Assembly: GCA_003427395.1 (NCBI GenBank) | Contig: BFEA01000647.1 | Coordinates: 75,298 to 118,061, forward strand | Length of the DNA: 42,764 bases | Source: Chara braunii | Lineage: Eukaryota > Streptophyta > Charophyceae > Charales > Characeae | Direction of reading: 5' to 3' | Shown here: positions 21,130 to 31,529 of the stretch, piece after piece | Layout: each line of letters starts with the position of its first letter | Numbering within the stretch: the stretch's first letter is position 1 | Translations under genes and position numbers: made by a program | The notes under the pieces: model-generated | What the model saw: the letters and a program-made list of their open reading frames with translations, nothing else | What the model was told of the DNA's origin: nothing | Databases searched by the model: none

Positions 21130-21247
21130 TTGGTACCATTCAGCCAGATGGGGTGATGGCCCTTTTTCTGCCTCTCTGGCCAGTGAATGGAAGATTCTGC
21201 AGCATTAATCAGTTGTCATACCCAAGGCACCCAAGATCTGTTTGTTT

Positions 21248-21251
21248 GTTT

Positions 21252-21291
<40 letters not shown>
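21248..21291. repeat. Poly-T tract
   Basis: A T homopolymer of about 40 bp, plausibly the tail of an inverted retro-insert. Confidence 0.9.
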
Positions 21292-21292
<1 letters not shown>

Positions 21293-21474
21293 TTAATTAA
21301 ATTCCTTTTCTTATTCGCCTGAGCATAAGGTAAAGTTGCTAAACCAAGGGAGTTTGTAACCCCGCCTTTTATTAATATATGATTGAATGGAATGGGGGGA
21401 TGCTAAACCAAGGGGTTGCTAAACCAACGAAGTCCAGAACGTCCTACCGGTAGTCTCGATACTCTTCTTTCTTA

Positions 21475-21667
21475 GGGCGAGATCCCACTGGCAAAAACGA
21501 TTGGAATAAGTGAATGAATCTGGACGTGTTTGTGGGGAGGTGCAAAAAATTGTAATTGATCTGCTCTTCTGCATCTCTGCGTGGAACATGTCCTGATTCA
21601 GACACTTATTCCAATCCTTTTTTTTTTTTTTTTTTTTTTTTTTCCCTTTGCCAGTGGGATCTGGCCG
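21475..21667. mobile_element. Foldback MITE with TTA flanks
   Basis: Ends GGGCGAGATCCCACTGGCAA and its complement match at about 19 of 21 positions. TTA at 21472-21474 and 21668-21670 is a plausible 3-bp target duplication, as in PIF/Harbinger (Tourist-like) elements. The internal arms GGAATAAGTG and CACTTATTCC also pair. A T-run interrupts the right arm at about 21619-21642. Confidence 0.75.
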
Positions 21668-21798
21668 TTAGTTCCCCGTGAGCTCTCACCCGAGAGCCCT
21701 GCGGGCCCACCTCAGATCCTTCATGCCTTCCAGTGCCCACCTCAGCTGAGTTTTGGGCCCACAGGCCAGTGGGCCCACGCCTGTCAGATGACCGCGTG

Positions 21799-21908
21799 CT
21801 ACCTTCATCACCCAAATACAACGTACGCTCATTATGGCCGTATTTAGACGGAAAGATACCCCAAATACAGCTAGAATGACGGTAGGTTGTATTCGGGTCT
21901 CGAAGGTA
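21799..21908. mobile_element. Palindromic MITE, copy b
   Basis: Begins CTACCTTCATCACCC and ends near TCTCGAAGGTA. Inner arms ATTATGGCCGTATTT and AAATACAGCTAGAATGAC face each other across GACGGAAAGATACCCC. Confidence 0.75.
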
Positions 21909-21931
21909 AGTCTCTGCAAAGTCGGCAAAGA

Positions 21932-22043
21932 CTACCGTCTTCCCCCGACCATAACGCACCCTAAAAATGAACGTATACAAGCTATATTTCCGGCCAAATA
22001 CAGGCAAAATAAGGGTGCGTTGTGTTCGGGGGGAAGACGGTAG
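21932..22043. mobile_element. Palindromic MITE, copy c
   Basis: Begins CTACCGTCTTCCCCC and ends GGGGGAAGACGGTAG, a perfect 15-bp terminal inverted repeat. It lies 23 bp after copy b. No clear target duplication is seen. Confidence 0.8.
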
Positions 22044-22071
22044 TGGTGTCAGTGCAGTCCCGTCGGCCCAC

Positions 22072-22120
22072 CCGTTCAAATTGGAACGATACACAGTCTG
22101 AAGATTAGCATGGCCACTGC
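22072..22120 (+). pseudogene. U6 snRNA-derived fragment (plus strand)
   Basis: Reads CCGTTCAAATTGGAACGATA, then a disturbed ACAGAGA region, then GAAGATTAGCATGGCC. This is the central part of U6 snRNA. The insertion in the ACAGAGA box and the missing ends exclude function. Confidence 0.75.
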
Positions 22121-22439
22121 TCTCGACCGGATTTCCAGAGCAGGTGCAGCTCCCCCCCCAATAGATGGAGCCTTCAACGCTGGGACTCTCTTCATGGGGT
22201 GTAGTGATTCATCACCCCGGCCCACCCTCTCCCTTCTTTTTTTTCAAAAAAAAGGTCTATGTTTGTAGTAGAGGGTGGATGCTAGGCCTCCGGAGGTGCC
22301 TGTCGTCGTACTCAACCAGTGAGGGGATCAGATGGCTTGTGGCAACCCCAGGGACACTCTTTTTTTGTCCTCCAGGGGGCATCATTGGTGACCTGTTATA
22401 TCGTAATCGTATTGCAAGTCGAGCCCTATAGAGGTGCGG

Positions 22440-22735
22440 CCCAGACCTCTCTATCGAGACTTAGACCTACACCAACCCGCACCTACCCAGGAGTCACAGA
22501 CACCCCGGGTGCTACCATAGGGACACCCCGAATCCTAGAGGACGACCCGGATACAGGCAAGGAGAACCTGTATGACATCATGCAGACTCTATGGGTAGCG
22601 AGCCACCATTCTACATACAATGCGGCGACCCTCCCTCCCCTGCCTAAGATGACACCCTTACGTAGGAACCCTTCCCCGGACTCACGCCCCAACCGAATCC
22701 TCAATGGGAACTCAGACAGGTACCAACCCGGATGA
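22440..22735 (+). other. Open, protein-like frame of unknown origin
   Basis: The frame ending at 22735 lacks simple repeats and has a balanced composition, including the phrase EDDPDTGKENLYDIMQTLWV. I recognise no family. It may be a fragment of a retroelement or host exon truncated by the insertion downstream. Confidence 0.3.
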
Positions 22736-22772
22736 AGCACAGCCCACAAGCATCGTACGATCAACCTGAAGC

Positions 22773-23561
22773 AGTTGATGTGGCTCAGCGGTTAGAGCAC
22801 CGGTTGGAAATGCGCATTGTGGCATGAGGTTGCAGGTTCAAAACTCAATTGCAACCTTGCACACGGACTCCGGCAGGGCGTTAGATTGACGCACGGCTGG
22901 ACATCCACTCCCGTTGGGCTGACGCAGAGTACTATTATAGACACTGCCTGTGCACCACCCAAAGGGTTGTTCATGGTGTTGTATGTTGGTTATGGGTTTC
23001 ACATGGGTTGCTTGGGGGTCTAGTATCTGCAGTAGGTGCAGGTAAGGGCCGGCCGCCGGAGTTCCTAATGGTATTCGGATAGAACTGTCTGGAGGCTATA
23101 TAAGGCTTAGACCCTAGCGTAAGGGTAGGGGTATAAGTCGCTCAGGGCAGTCTGAGTTCCGCCTGGCCTTGGCTACGCTAGGGGAAGGACGGTAAGACTG
23201 CTTCAATGGGTGCTACCCTGTCTGAACCTAGGGCCCAGAGTCCCTTGGGCCCTGTAGTAGATTGTCTGGGCCTGGCATCCGAAGTTCCCGTTCAGCAAGG
23301 CTCGTCCGATTCCGCTTCCACCAGGGCTGGGCAACCTATCACCACCCCTGGTGCCTATCACTGCTGTTCGGTCCAAGTTACCTGCCCATTGGTAGGGTAA
23401 TGGTCCTGAGTGCTGAGTGCTGGTCACACTGAGGTAGGATAGTGGGATAGGGGGTGCGTTAGGAGTATTGACATGAGGATGGGATGGGAGGTGGTGTCGT
23501 ATTCCAGAACACCCACGACCGACTGCTCCAGGTGATCACTGTGCCCTCAGTGACTGACCAA
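22773..23561 (+). mobile_element. tRNA-headed retroelement with 14-bp TSD
   Basis: The 14-bp repeat GATCAACCTGAAGC occurs at 22759-22772 and 23562-23575. Immediately after the first copy a tRNA-like head begins, with box A TGGCTCAGCGG (22781-22791) and box B-like GGTTCAAAACT (22835-22845). The enclosed 789 bp is long for a SINE, so it may be composite. The body contains TATATAAGG at about 23097 and CTAGCGTAAGGGTAG-type repeats. No poly-A tail is seen. Confidence 0.6.
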
Positions 23562-23575
23562 GATCAACCTGAAGC

Positions 23576-23892
23576 CCGCCCGTGGGAATCGTAGATGCCT
23601 AACACCCAACCACTACCACTACTCGAGGGTGTGTGGAGAGAGCGGGGTCTACCTGCGATGCAGGATCGTACAATGTAGGTATGAACTCTCGTGGGTGGAC
23701 CATGAGGCTGGGAAACAACCAGGTACCCGGACGCACTCAGTCTCTTCCACAGAGCAGCCCATATGAACAAGGCGGCGAACTCAGACAGGCCCACAGACCC
23801 TACACAAAGTCCTATCTACCCATCCCCCCTCCCACCTATCAATCTACCCAATACCCCCCCCTACCCACAGTGAGTACACAAGGCATGGCCTA
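23576..23892 (+). other. Open frame, proline-rich end, unknown
   Basis: A frame from 23633 to 23893 ends in a Pro/Tyr-rich tail containing PPPTYQSTQYPPLP. It lies directly beyond the second copy of the 14-bp duplication, so with 22440-22735 it may have been one sequence before the insertion. No family is recognised. Confidence 0.25.
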
Positions 23893-23900
23893 GAGATCAA

Positions 23901-23956
23901 GGGGCAATGATAATCTTCTCTGTATCGTTCCAATTTTAACGGATGTCCCGAAGGAC
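23901..23956 (-). pseudogene. U6 snRNA-derived fragment, 5' half
   Basis: On the minus strand it starts at the exact U6 5' end (GTCCTTCGGGACATCCG) and runs through AAAATTGGAACGATACAGAG, then diverges after the CCCC that follows the triad region. The ACAGAGA box is intact, but the catalytic AGC triad reads ATC and the 3' half is missing. Confidence 0.85.
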
Positions 23957-24010
23957 CTTTCCCCACCACTACTGTCTGTGGAAGGTATGAAAAAGTAGTG
24001 CATGGTGTCC

Positions 24011-24262
24011 CGTCGGCTAGCTCAGTAGGTTTCATGCCTGAGCGGCACCGCGTAGGTGCTGGGTTCTATTCCCGTTGCCGTCACTTTCAGTGGCCTGAAG
24101 GATTGGTGGCCACGGCCAGTCAACACTGGTAACTCGCTGGGGCGAGTTGTGCCGCCCTGTAACCCGTTGCAATACGGGAGCATCGGGCCAAGTGGAAGTG
24201 GCTGCTCAGGTCCTGCTGCGGCCGGTCGGGACACACCCAATACACATCCAATAAAAAGAGCT
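24011..24262 (+). mobile_element. tRNA-derived SINE
   Basis: Box A TAGCTCAGTAGG (24018-24029) and box B GGTTCTATTCC (24062-24072) are at normal spacing, followed by an unrelated body and an end in CATCCAATAAAAAG. The arms of the tRNA-like part no longer pair fully, so it is a SINE head and not a tRNA gene. Confidence 0.8.
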
Positions 24263-24479
24263 CTCAGGTTGAGTTCTTAGTCAGAATCATCATAGCTGAC
24301 CTTCATAATTACGATGCTTATCAGGGTTGAGACCCTCAATTTCATGATATTTCCAGAGGCAAAAAAAGCTCTCAACATACCTGTCACAACATAAGCTCAA
24401 TAAGGAAGCTCAATAAGTCATGATCATGACATATAATCTACAATAATAACTTCCATAACAATCTCGAATTACCCAGGGC

Positions 24480-25190
24480 CGGTCACCTGTGGATATATCT
24501 CAAGCCTGCCGCCTTTTTAAACAAAAAAAAAAGAAAAAAAAAGAAAAAGTCGTGCATGCTATACATCGAGTCCATCTCAAAGGGAAAGGAGTCGGAGGGG
24601 CCCGGGGGAGGGGCCCGGGGGAGGGGGCGGGAAGGGTGTGTCGCCCAGATTGCTTTCTGTTGGTGATACTGCCAGTCATTCACTGCAGTGGTCTGGTGGG
24701 AACAGAGGTGTAGAAAAAAGTTGCAACCAGGGGTCATTACGTTGAGTTGATTCCAGCAAGACATCTGTCGAATATACTGATTGTCGTTGGATTGGCGATT
24801 CGGCTCACGAACGGAAAAAAAAAGTGAAACTCTCTTCTGTTTTGAAGTTTCTTCACTTTTCTGTTTCGTTTCAACGTTTCCTTTTTCTCTTCTTCTTTTC
24901 GCAGAACTTTTTGACTGTGGTAACTTTTTCCAAAAAAAAAAAAAAAAAAAAAAGTTCCCAGTCAATCTGGGCATACCGGTCTCTGCTGTAGTGGGTGTTC
25001 ACTTTTGCGCTGTGCTGGAAGTTTGACACTTGTCAGTCTGTGAGTGTTTGGTGCATGCATCATTTGCACCTACCTATGGCTCTCTTTCGATCCCCAGGTT
25101 AAGGGTTCAAATCCTGTCAACTAGTTCTGTAAGGCTATATAGCTCTTTTTTTTTTATTTTTTTATATAGCTCTGTTAATCTCGTTCCGAA
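24480..25190. other. Low-complexity and degraded SINE sequence
   Basis: A-runs at 24520-24548 and 24931-24953, a T/C-rich block at 24830-24900, and a perfect box B GGTTCAAATCC at 25104-25114 without a good box A. No gene is seen. Confidence 0.5.
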
Positions 25191-25360
25191 AAAATGAATG
25201 ATCAATTTATCAGGTCACGTTTTGCAACAGCAAAGCTGTCAATCAGCTCCTGCAACTGGATAAGCTTTCCCTTCTTTTTTTTTTTGGGTTGGGTTGGAGG
25301 AGGGGGGGGGAGGAGGAGGAGTAGGAGGGAGGAGGGGAGGTGGGGNGGGGCAGGTGAAGT

Positions 25361-25934
25361 GCCATTTCGTCAAAACGGACATCTTGTATGTTTTGAACGA
25401 AATTTGAACAGAGTAATTTGGCCAAAAACAGGTCCAAAGTTTTGGCTCCTGAGGGTGTTCTTAAAACGCTGGACCCCCTGGATGTATCTGGTCTTGAGAG
25501 GGGGGGCGGGGGGGGAGAGAGGGGGGAGAGGGGGGGAAGGGGGGGGAGGGGAGAACCGCCATTTCGTCAAAACGGACATCTTATATTTTTTGAACGAAAT
25601 TTGAACTGAGTGATTTGGCCAAAACCAGGTCCAAAGTTTTGGCTCCTGAGGGTGGGGCGTTCCTAAAAAACGCCAGACCCCTTGGATGTATCTGGTCTTG
25701 AGCTACGTCCACATACATCCAGGGGGTCCGGCGTCTTAAGGAGCCAAGAATTTGGACCTGTTTTTTGGCCAAATTACTCACTTTCAGTTTCGTTCAAAAA
25801 AATATAAAATTTCCCTTTTGACGAAATGGCACTTGGGGGGTAAAACACTTTAATTTGGACCTGTTTTTGGCCAAATTACTCAGTTTCAATTTCGTTCAAA
25901 AAATATAAAATGTCCCTTTTGACGAAATGGCAGT
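25361..25934. mobile_element. Foldback element: two direct plus two inverted units
   Basis: Units 1 (25361-25500) and 2 (25558-25702) run GCCATTTCGTCAAAACGGAC to GGATGTATCTGGTCTTGAG. Unit 3 (about 25710-25832) is inverted and unit 4 (about 25852-25934) is a second, partial inverted copy. A G-rich simple sequence separates units 1 and 2. Units 2 and 3 form a hairpin with a loop of only a few bases. A relative is at 26605-26800. No coding frame is convincing. Confidence 0.8.
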
Positions 25935-26029
25935 TGGGGGCTAAACCACACTTTTGATTCCAGCGGGCCCATTGCCCAATTCAAATACATACTCGTACCC
26001 ACCCACCCACGGGAGAGCTGCTCTGTGAC

Positions 26030-26110
26030 TTGAGCAGCCAATGGCTGAGGCATTAGTTCTTTATCTGCACAAGGTCGAGGGTTCAATTCCTCTCCTGTAG
26101 CACAACCTTT
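26030..26110 (+). mobile_element. tRNA-like SINE head
   Basis: Box A-like TGGCTGAGGCATTAG at about 26042 and perfect box B GGTTCAATTCC at 26080-26090. The acceptor and D stems do not fold properly. Confidence 0.6.
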
Positions 26111-26604
26111 CTCAACGCGCACTTCGAGATTGGTGTTGTTCTGGACACAAAAAAACACATCCATCGTTTCATTTTGTGAATTTGTACCCTACTCACACTG
26201 TCACAGTGCAATGCACCTGGACGATGCGCTTGCACCGTCTGGTGGGGGAGACTACTGTTTGCAGCTGCATTGCGCTCACAGGTGTGGTCACACTGTTTGC
26301 GGTGCAATGCACCCTGCACTTGCGTGCAGGAGGTCGGCAACCCCTGCTCTGCTCACACGGTGCTGGGAAGGATAAAGGGGGGGTAGGGGGGGTGGGGTGG
26401 GGGGGCAAACTGTATGATTGAGCAGTTTGTTTAAATCCAAAAACGAAGTGTTGACACTTTCTCTATAGCCTGTGCCCTTTGTAATTCTCACTGTTGGGAC
26501 CATTTGCGTCACTGGGTTTGAGCTTAGAGAGAGCGTCAATTTGACGGTTTTTAGTTTCTGGCATAAACCTGTACGGTTCCTCAACCCAAGTAGCTCAAGA
26601 GTCT

Positions 26605-26800
26605 AAACGCAAGCTAACAGAACGCCGTACCCCCCTGCATGTATCTGGACTCTGGCTGAGTCCAAAAACATCGAGGGGGTAGGGGCGTTTTCAGAACGCC
26701 CTACCCAAAATTTCATCAAATTTTGGCTGCAGTTTGGACTTTCAATTTCGTACAAGAAATAAAAAATGTCCGTTTTGACGAAATCGCTGTTAGTTTAACC
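26605..26800. mobile_element. Relative of the 25361-25934 element
   Basis: Contains CATGTATCTGGACTCTGG and GTCCGTTTTGACGAAAT, which match the foldback unit, with short CTAACAG/CTGTTAG ends. Pairing segments GAACGCC/GGCGTT lie inside. Confidence 0.55.
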
Positions 26801-26809
26801 GGAGTTATT

Positions 26810-27180
26810 ACATAACCTGTGTGTTCTGCTGGTTTGGTTGTTGTTGTGGAGGAAACATTTGAGGGAAATGAGGAGGTTGATGTCCATTGCTACTAGTATA
26901 ATTGCGCCTTTCATCTTTCGTCAACCGTTCTTCTTATATCTTGCTAATCGGAGCCCTCCTTGTCTTAGACTGACTTGACCTCCAGTCCCCTTAGTGTTAT
27001 CATGCAAGTCTTACTCGGTGCACCGAACGTTCTATAAGGCCTCAAACGTCTCCGCAGGTCTGATCTGAATAGCAGTTCTGAAATTGGTGTTTGATGACGG
27101 AAGGTGTTCAATCTTCTGTCTTTCCACCTACCCCGGCCTCAATCTTATTATTGGTAATATCAGCCTTGGGCACCGGGCCC
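26810..27180. other. No gene recognised
   Basis: Unique-looking sequence with no long frame, ending with palindrome ACCGGGCCCGGT just before the poly-A block. Confidence 0.4.
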
Positions 27181-27182
27181 GG

Positions 27183-27185
<3 letters not shown>

Positions 27186-27224
<39 letters not shown>

Positions 27225-27228
27225 CTAG

Positions 27229-27265
<37 letters not shown>

Positions 27266-27301
27266 GGAAACCCCAAAAAAAAAAAAAAAAAAAAAAAAAA
27301 A
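27186..27301. repeat. Three poly-A runs
   Basis: A homopolymers of roughly 25-35 bp separated by GCTCTAG and GGGGGAAACCCC. Minus-strand poly-Phe frames are artefacts. Length is uncertain in any assembly. Confidence 0.9.
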
Positions 27302-27905
27302 GGGTGCTGACGGCTGACCTGTACAAGCTGAGGGCTGATATGTACATTTCGCAGCCATTTTTTCTCCAACGCGGCTGCATGTTTGCCGCAACTTTCGGGG
27401 GTCGGCTGCAGGGGCAAAATGCCAAAATGGCTGTCGGCACGGGCCAAAATGAGGCCAGCGCCGGTTCCTTGTGTTTGGGCGCGCAGGGCGTTTAGAGCCC
27501 TCAGTGGGAACAAGTGACTCAGCAGTACACTGGTGGTTTGTGTTGAAATTACCAATCAATGAGTTCGACTTTGAATCTCAAAACAAAAAAACAGACTTTG
27601 AATATCCAACTGCTGCAGTGAGTCTTGCTGGAGTGAGGTAAATAGGATTGATGGGGGGTTTCAAAAAAAATCGCTTACCTACACTCCCTCCGTCCTGGTC
27701 CACCTCCCTTCTTCACCTTTGACTACCCTCTCTACCCATGACCGTGATGAAGCTCGGACAATACTTCACCAATGCCTGGCTGTGTCTGCTGAAGTCCAGC
27801 GAACCCCCAACGAACCCCCAACTTCCAAGATAAAGCTCCTTTCTGGCCCAGCACCAGGCATGTCAACAACCACCCATGCAGGGTCAGTCTACCTTCACCT
27901 CTCCT
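27302..27905. other. No gene recognised
   Basis: The GC-rich part (27302-27490) has repeated GGCTG and GCAAAATG motifs. The start of a 169-residue frame at 27719 shows no domain. Confidence 0.35.
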
Positions 27906-27908
27906 CAG

Positions 27909-28085
27909 CGATGGCGTCCTCTTTTTCTGATCTATGGGGCTCTCTTCTTCTGAGCTATGGTATCCTCTTTTTCCGAGCTATGGTGCCGTCCTCTTCTCAG
28001 CAATGGGCTATGGTTTCCTCCTCCTCTTCTGAGCTATGGTGTCCTCATCTTCTATGCTACGGTGTCCTCCTCCTCCGCAAACGCT
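27909..28085. repeat. Degenerate minisatellite around GAGCTATGGTGTCCTC
   Basis: About seven imperfect units of some 20-27 bp. It accounts for most of the 169-residue frame at 27719-28228. Confidence 0.7.
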
Positions 28086-28328
28086 CTCACTACGGAGATC
28101 CAAGGCACCCCCACACACAACCACACCAGCACCCACAGCGGCTTTGCTCCTACGATGCTTCCCCTCTTCTTACCTGCTACTTGACTGGCCTGGTAGGTCT
28201 AAGCCTTCCGCCGGTAGACCTAGCGTAGACCTAGGGATGGTCCTCGGGCACCCTACCTCGATGCAATTGGCACGTGTCGAAGGTCCTGAAACTCACTGCA
28301 GAACATGCTTTCTTAAAAAAGTTGTCCG

Positions 28329-28417
<89 letters not shown>
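28329..28417. repeat. (CT)n microsatellite
   Basis: About 44 uninterrupted dinucleotide units. Confidence 0.95.
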
Positions 28418-28419
<2 letters not shown>

Positions 28420-28627
28420 AGTGTGAGTACAGTGTCACCCTCCCCTCTCTGCACTGCGCACAAAATGTGCGAAATGGAGAAAGTATCACGGGGTATCATG
28501 TGTTAATACACCCGACACCTGCCATAGTTCTTGTCCTTTTCACATTTGCTGAGAGTGCAGCGACGCCCTACTTCGCCAGAGGATATAGTATGGTCTGGTC
28601 AGTGGTCACCACACAAAAAGAAAACAT

Positions 28628-28720
28628 ACCAACGGGCCTAATTCAGGTGGTAGTACATCCCCGAACTGCTGACATACAGACCGAAGTTCGACTCGAGATG
28701 CAATCAAATTATCAAAATGA
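28628..28720 (+). mobile_element. tRNA-derived SINE, diverged copy of the CCAACGGGCC family
   Basis: Shares ACCAACGGGCCTAATTCAG and ACATACAGACCGAAGTTCGA with the better copy at 40487-40590. Box B is mutated. Confidence 0.65.
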
Positions 28721-28859
28721 AAAACGTGGAAAAAAGAATCATCAAGGTAATCTGCTGGACTATGATTGTATCACACACTGACCATCGAAAAAAGCCAGCG
28801 ATCAGATTGAAGGGGGAGAAGGAGCAAGAAGACAGGTAAGAGGGGGGTGACAAGGTAGA

Positions 28860-29165
28860 AGAAGAGTGGATATCGCACAGATTTGCAGGAGGGGAGGGGA
28901 GGGGAGGGGGGGGGGGACATCTTCAGAGCGTCATGTATGAAAAAAAGTTCAAAAAACATGTCGAGTACGGAGCTCCTGGAGGAATGTCCCTACGTGTTTC
29001 TGCTGTTCTGGCAGAATGGGGTCTTCAGGGAACTTTTAAAAAAAAAAAGAAAAAAAAAGAAGAATTTTTTTGTCGCCCCAAGCAGAACTCAGACGGGCCC
29101 ACAGAAAAAAAGAAAAAAGAAAAAAGCAAAAAGAAAAAAGAAAAAAGGGGTCCCACTGTCCCACA
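28860..29165. other. G-run and A-rich low-complexity sequence
   Basis: GGGGA units at 28891-28917 and AAAAAG-type runs at 29038-29150. No gene is seen. Confidence 0.5.
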
Positions 29166-29213
29166 TGATTTTGCGTCTATCCGTTGAGATCGAAATCAAA
29201 TGGCTAACCCCCG

Positions 29214-29377
29214 GGGCCAAGTCCCACTAGCAGCGTTGAGTTTCCTCAACGCCTGAATCTGGACGTGTTTGTTGAGAGTTGCAGTTGAGAAAACTCAACG
29301 CCATTTCTGCACATCTCCACAAACACGACCAGCTTTGGCCATTGAGGAAACTCAACGCTGTTGGCGGGACTTAGCCC
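29214..29377. mobile_element. Foldback MITE with CCG duplication
   Basis: A 164-bp element with ends GGGCCAAGTCCCACTAGCAG and CTGTTGGCGGGACTTAGCCC, flanked by CCG at 29211-29213 and 29378-29380. Inside the ends, AGCGTTGAGTTTCCTCAACG on the left pairs with its complement on the right, and the 5' arm is itself a small palindrome. Also carries CTGAATCTGGACGTGTTTGT, the family marker shared with 16226 and 21475. Confidence 0.8.
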
Positions 29378-29542
29378 CCGCCGGATAAAAAGAGCTTCCG
29401 TGGACTATGCTATGAGGTTATCACCTCTTCAGTATATTTACTATTTACTATTTACTATTTACTGGGCGTATGATTACCCTACTGCCATGCCATTTACGGG
29501 GGGACGGTAATTCCCCTACTGGCATTTACGGGCGTAAATCCC

Positions 29543-29663
29543 CTACCTTTTCTTCCCCTGAACACAACGGACGGTCATTATAGCTGTATTTAGACTGAAA
29601 GATACCCCCAATACATATATATAACGACCCTATGTTGTATTCAGGGGGTGGGAAGAAAGGTAG
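29543..29663. mobile_element. Palindromic MITE, copy d
   Basis: Starts CTACCTTTTCTTCCCC and ends GGGAAGAAAGGTAG. The core ACGGTCATTATAGCTGTATT is followed by GAAAGATACCCCC as in copies a and b. TCCC occurs on both sides and could be a 4-bp duplication, though the site is C-rich. Confidence 0.75.
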
Positions 29664-29699
29664 TCCCATTTGCAATTTCTATTTTTAGATTCCCTTGGC

Positions 29700-29870
29700 A
29701 ATCAATGGGCTGATCTCAGTTGGCACAGCCACCAACTCTGTTGAAATGCAGCCCTGAGTTTGATTCCAGATGGAATGAATGAATCCGACGAATGGATTTC
29801 TGAAGAATGTGCCTGCATGTCTGCACATCCAGTTCACAGGTGTACTGCTTTTGCTTTTCTTCTTTTCTTT
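29700..29870 (+). mobile_element. tRNA-derived SINE
   Basis: Box A TGATCTCAGTTGG (29711-29723) and box B AGTTTGATTCC (29757-29767) with normal spacing, followed by a body ending in T-rich sequence. Confidence 0.6.
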
Positions 29871-30431
29871 TTGAACAACATTAAAAAAAAGTTTATTAGC
29901 CTTTTACAAAGTTTTATAACTTTTATTATAAGATAATATAATTCTCATTTTGTTCTTTGCAGCCTGCAGTGCCTGGGTCTGGGTAGCCCCAGGTGCATCC
30001 TGACAGAGGGCTCTAAGGGGGAATAGCAGAACAAAAGTTTACTGGAATCCTAGGGCGTAAGGACACTCGGACTTTCTGAAAATGTATCTGACCCCAAATG
30101 CACCCAGATTCGGGCAAAAAAAACTCCTATTGTAAGAATGCGAGTATGCACTGAGGGATTCCTTATTATATAATTAACTGGCAATCGTGGGATTCCTTTT
30201 TTTTTTTTTTTCGAAACACCGTCCCTACCAGTGCCTGACGCATTTACAGCCAATTAGTGAAATTTGAAATGAATTTCCCTTTTCTAAATGGGCTCATCAT
30301 CCCACTGATCCCCCCAACTGGGTCCCATAGGTCCCAGCAATTATGATAATGATGATAATGTCCTGAGCGCAACCAATCAATCATTGGGGTGGATAGATTC
30401 CCTTCCCCCTTCCCCCCCCCTCCCCCCCCCC

Positions 30432-30956
30432 NNNNNNNNNNNNNNNNNNNNNNNNNNNNNNNNNNNNNNNNNNNNNNNNNNNNNNNNNNNNNNNNNNNNN
30501 NNNNNNNNNNNNNNNNNNNNNNNNNNNNNNNNNNNNNNNNNNNNNNNNNNNNNNNNNNNNNNNNNNNNNNNNNNNNNNNNNNNNNNNNNNNNNNNNNNNN
30601 NNNNNNNNNNNNNNNNNNNNNNNNNNNNNNNNNNNNNNNNNNNNNNNNNNNNNNNNNNNNNNNNNNNNNNNNNNNNNNNNNNNNNNNNNNNNNNNNNNNN
30701 NNNNNNNNNNNNNNNNNNNNNNNNNNNNNNNNNNNNNNNNNNNNNNNNNNNNNNNNNNNNNNNNNNNNNNNNNNNNNNNNNNNNNNNNNNNNNNNNNNNN
30801 NNNNNNNNNNNNNNNNNNNNNNNNNNNNNNNNNNNNNNNNNNNNNNNNNNNNNNNNNNNNNNNNNNNNNNNNNNNNNNNNNNNNNNNNNNNNNNNNNNNN
30901 NNNNNNNNNNNNNNNNNNNNNNNNNNNNNNNNNNNNNNNNNNNNNNNNNNNNNNNN
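30432..30956. other. Assembly gap (525 N)
   Basis: Unsequenced, bordered on the left by a C homopolymer and on the right by CCACCCCCCTCTCCC, so a C-rich simple repeat probably broke the assembly. Frames crossing it are meaningless. Confidence 1.
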
Positions 30957-31194
30957 AACGCCACCCCCCTCTCCCACCCCCCAAAAAAAAAAAAGAAGGG
31001 GAACTCTTAACCCGTAGCCTGCTGCAAAGGCACAAACGACCTTGCCAAGGTACTAATAACACAAAAAGCCTTGAAAAAGGCCATACTGGCACTTGAACTT
31101 TTTTGACTGAGCTCTGAATGGGGTCCTAATTGTTGTCAGATTCGTCCACGAAAGTCCTGGTGTAATTATGCCCAAAAGGAAAGCAAGTGGGGTA

Positions 31195-31370
31195 CAGGAC
31201 CTCCTTGGTGGCTAAATGGTACCATACTCGTGTGACTTTTGACAAACAGGTCATCGGTTCAAATCCTGATGGAATCAGATGTGGATATAATACTGTATGG
31301 GCCAACCCCAGTTCTTTTAAAGGGCGCAGGGCACGAAGAAGAAAGAAAAAGAAAAAGAAACAGAGATGAA
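31195..31370 (+). mobile_element. tRNA-derived SINE with A-rich tail
   Basis: Box A-like GGTGGCTAAATGG at about 31207 and perfect box B GGTTCAAATCC (31256-31266). The body ends in a GAAAGAAAAAG tail at 31340-31362. Confidence 0.7.
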
Positions 31371-31428
31371 CAAATCAACATGATCAGCGAGGGTCAAGCA
31401 AGGAAGAGAATTTGGAATGGATCAACCT

Positions 31429-31524
31429 TTTTCTCGATTTATGCGTGTCATCCTTTTCGCGTAGGGGCCATGCTAATCTGCTTTCTTCTTTATCATTCAA
31501 ATTTTAACGGATGTCCCAAAGGAA
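31429..31524 (-). pseudogene. U6 snRNA retrocopy, near full length
   Basis: The minus strand runs from TCCTTTGGGACATCCGTTAA through GATTAGCATGGCCCC and AAGGATGACACGC to AAATCGAGAAA. The AGC triad and the 3' stem region are present, but the ACAGAGA box is replaced by an A/G-rich insertion and the 5' base is lost. It abuts a SINE head at 31530 on its 5' side. Confidence 0.9.
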
Positions 31525-31529
31525 CTGTT

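Noticed and set aside
23097-23105. TATA box of a promoter
   Set aside because: TATATAAGG is present but lies inside the putative retro-insert with no gene downstream.
24011-24090. Functional tRNA gene
   Set aside because: Boxes A and B are good, but the stems do not pair fully and a SINE body follows; the same applies at 22781, 26042, 29711, 31207 and 34454.
27719-28228. 169-residue frame
   Set aside because: The central part is a degenerate minisatellite and the rest shows no family resemblance.
30244-31096. Frames of 195-282 residues crossing the N gap
   Set aside because: They are mostly undetermined residues; the gap simply contains no stop codons.
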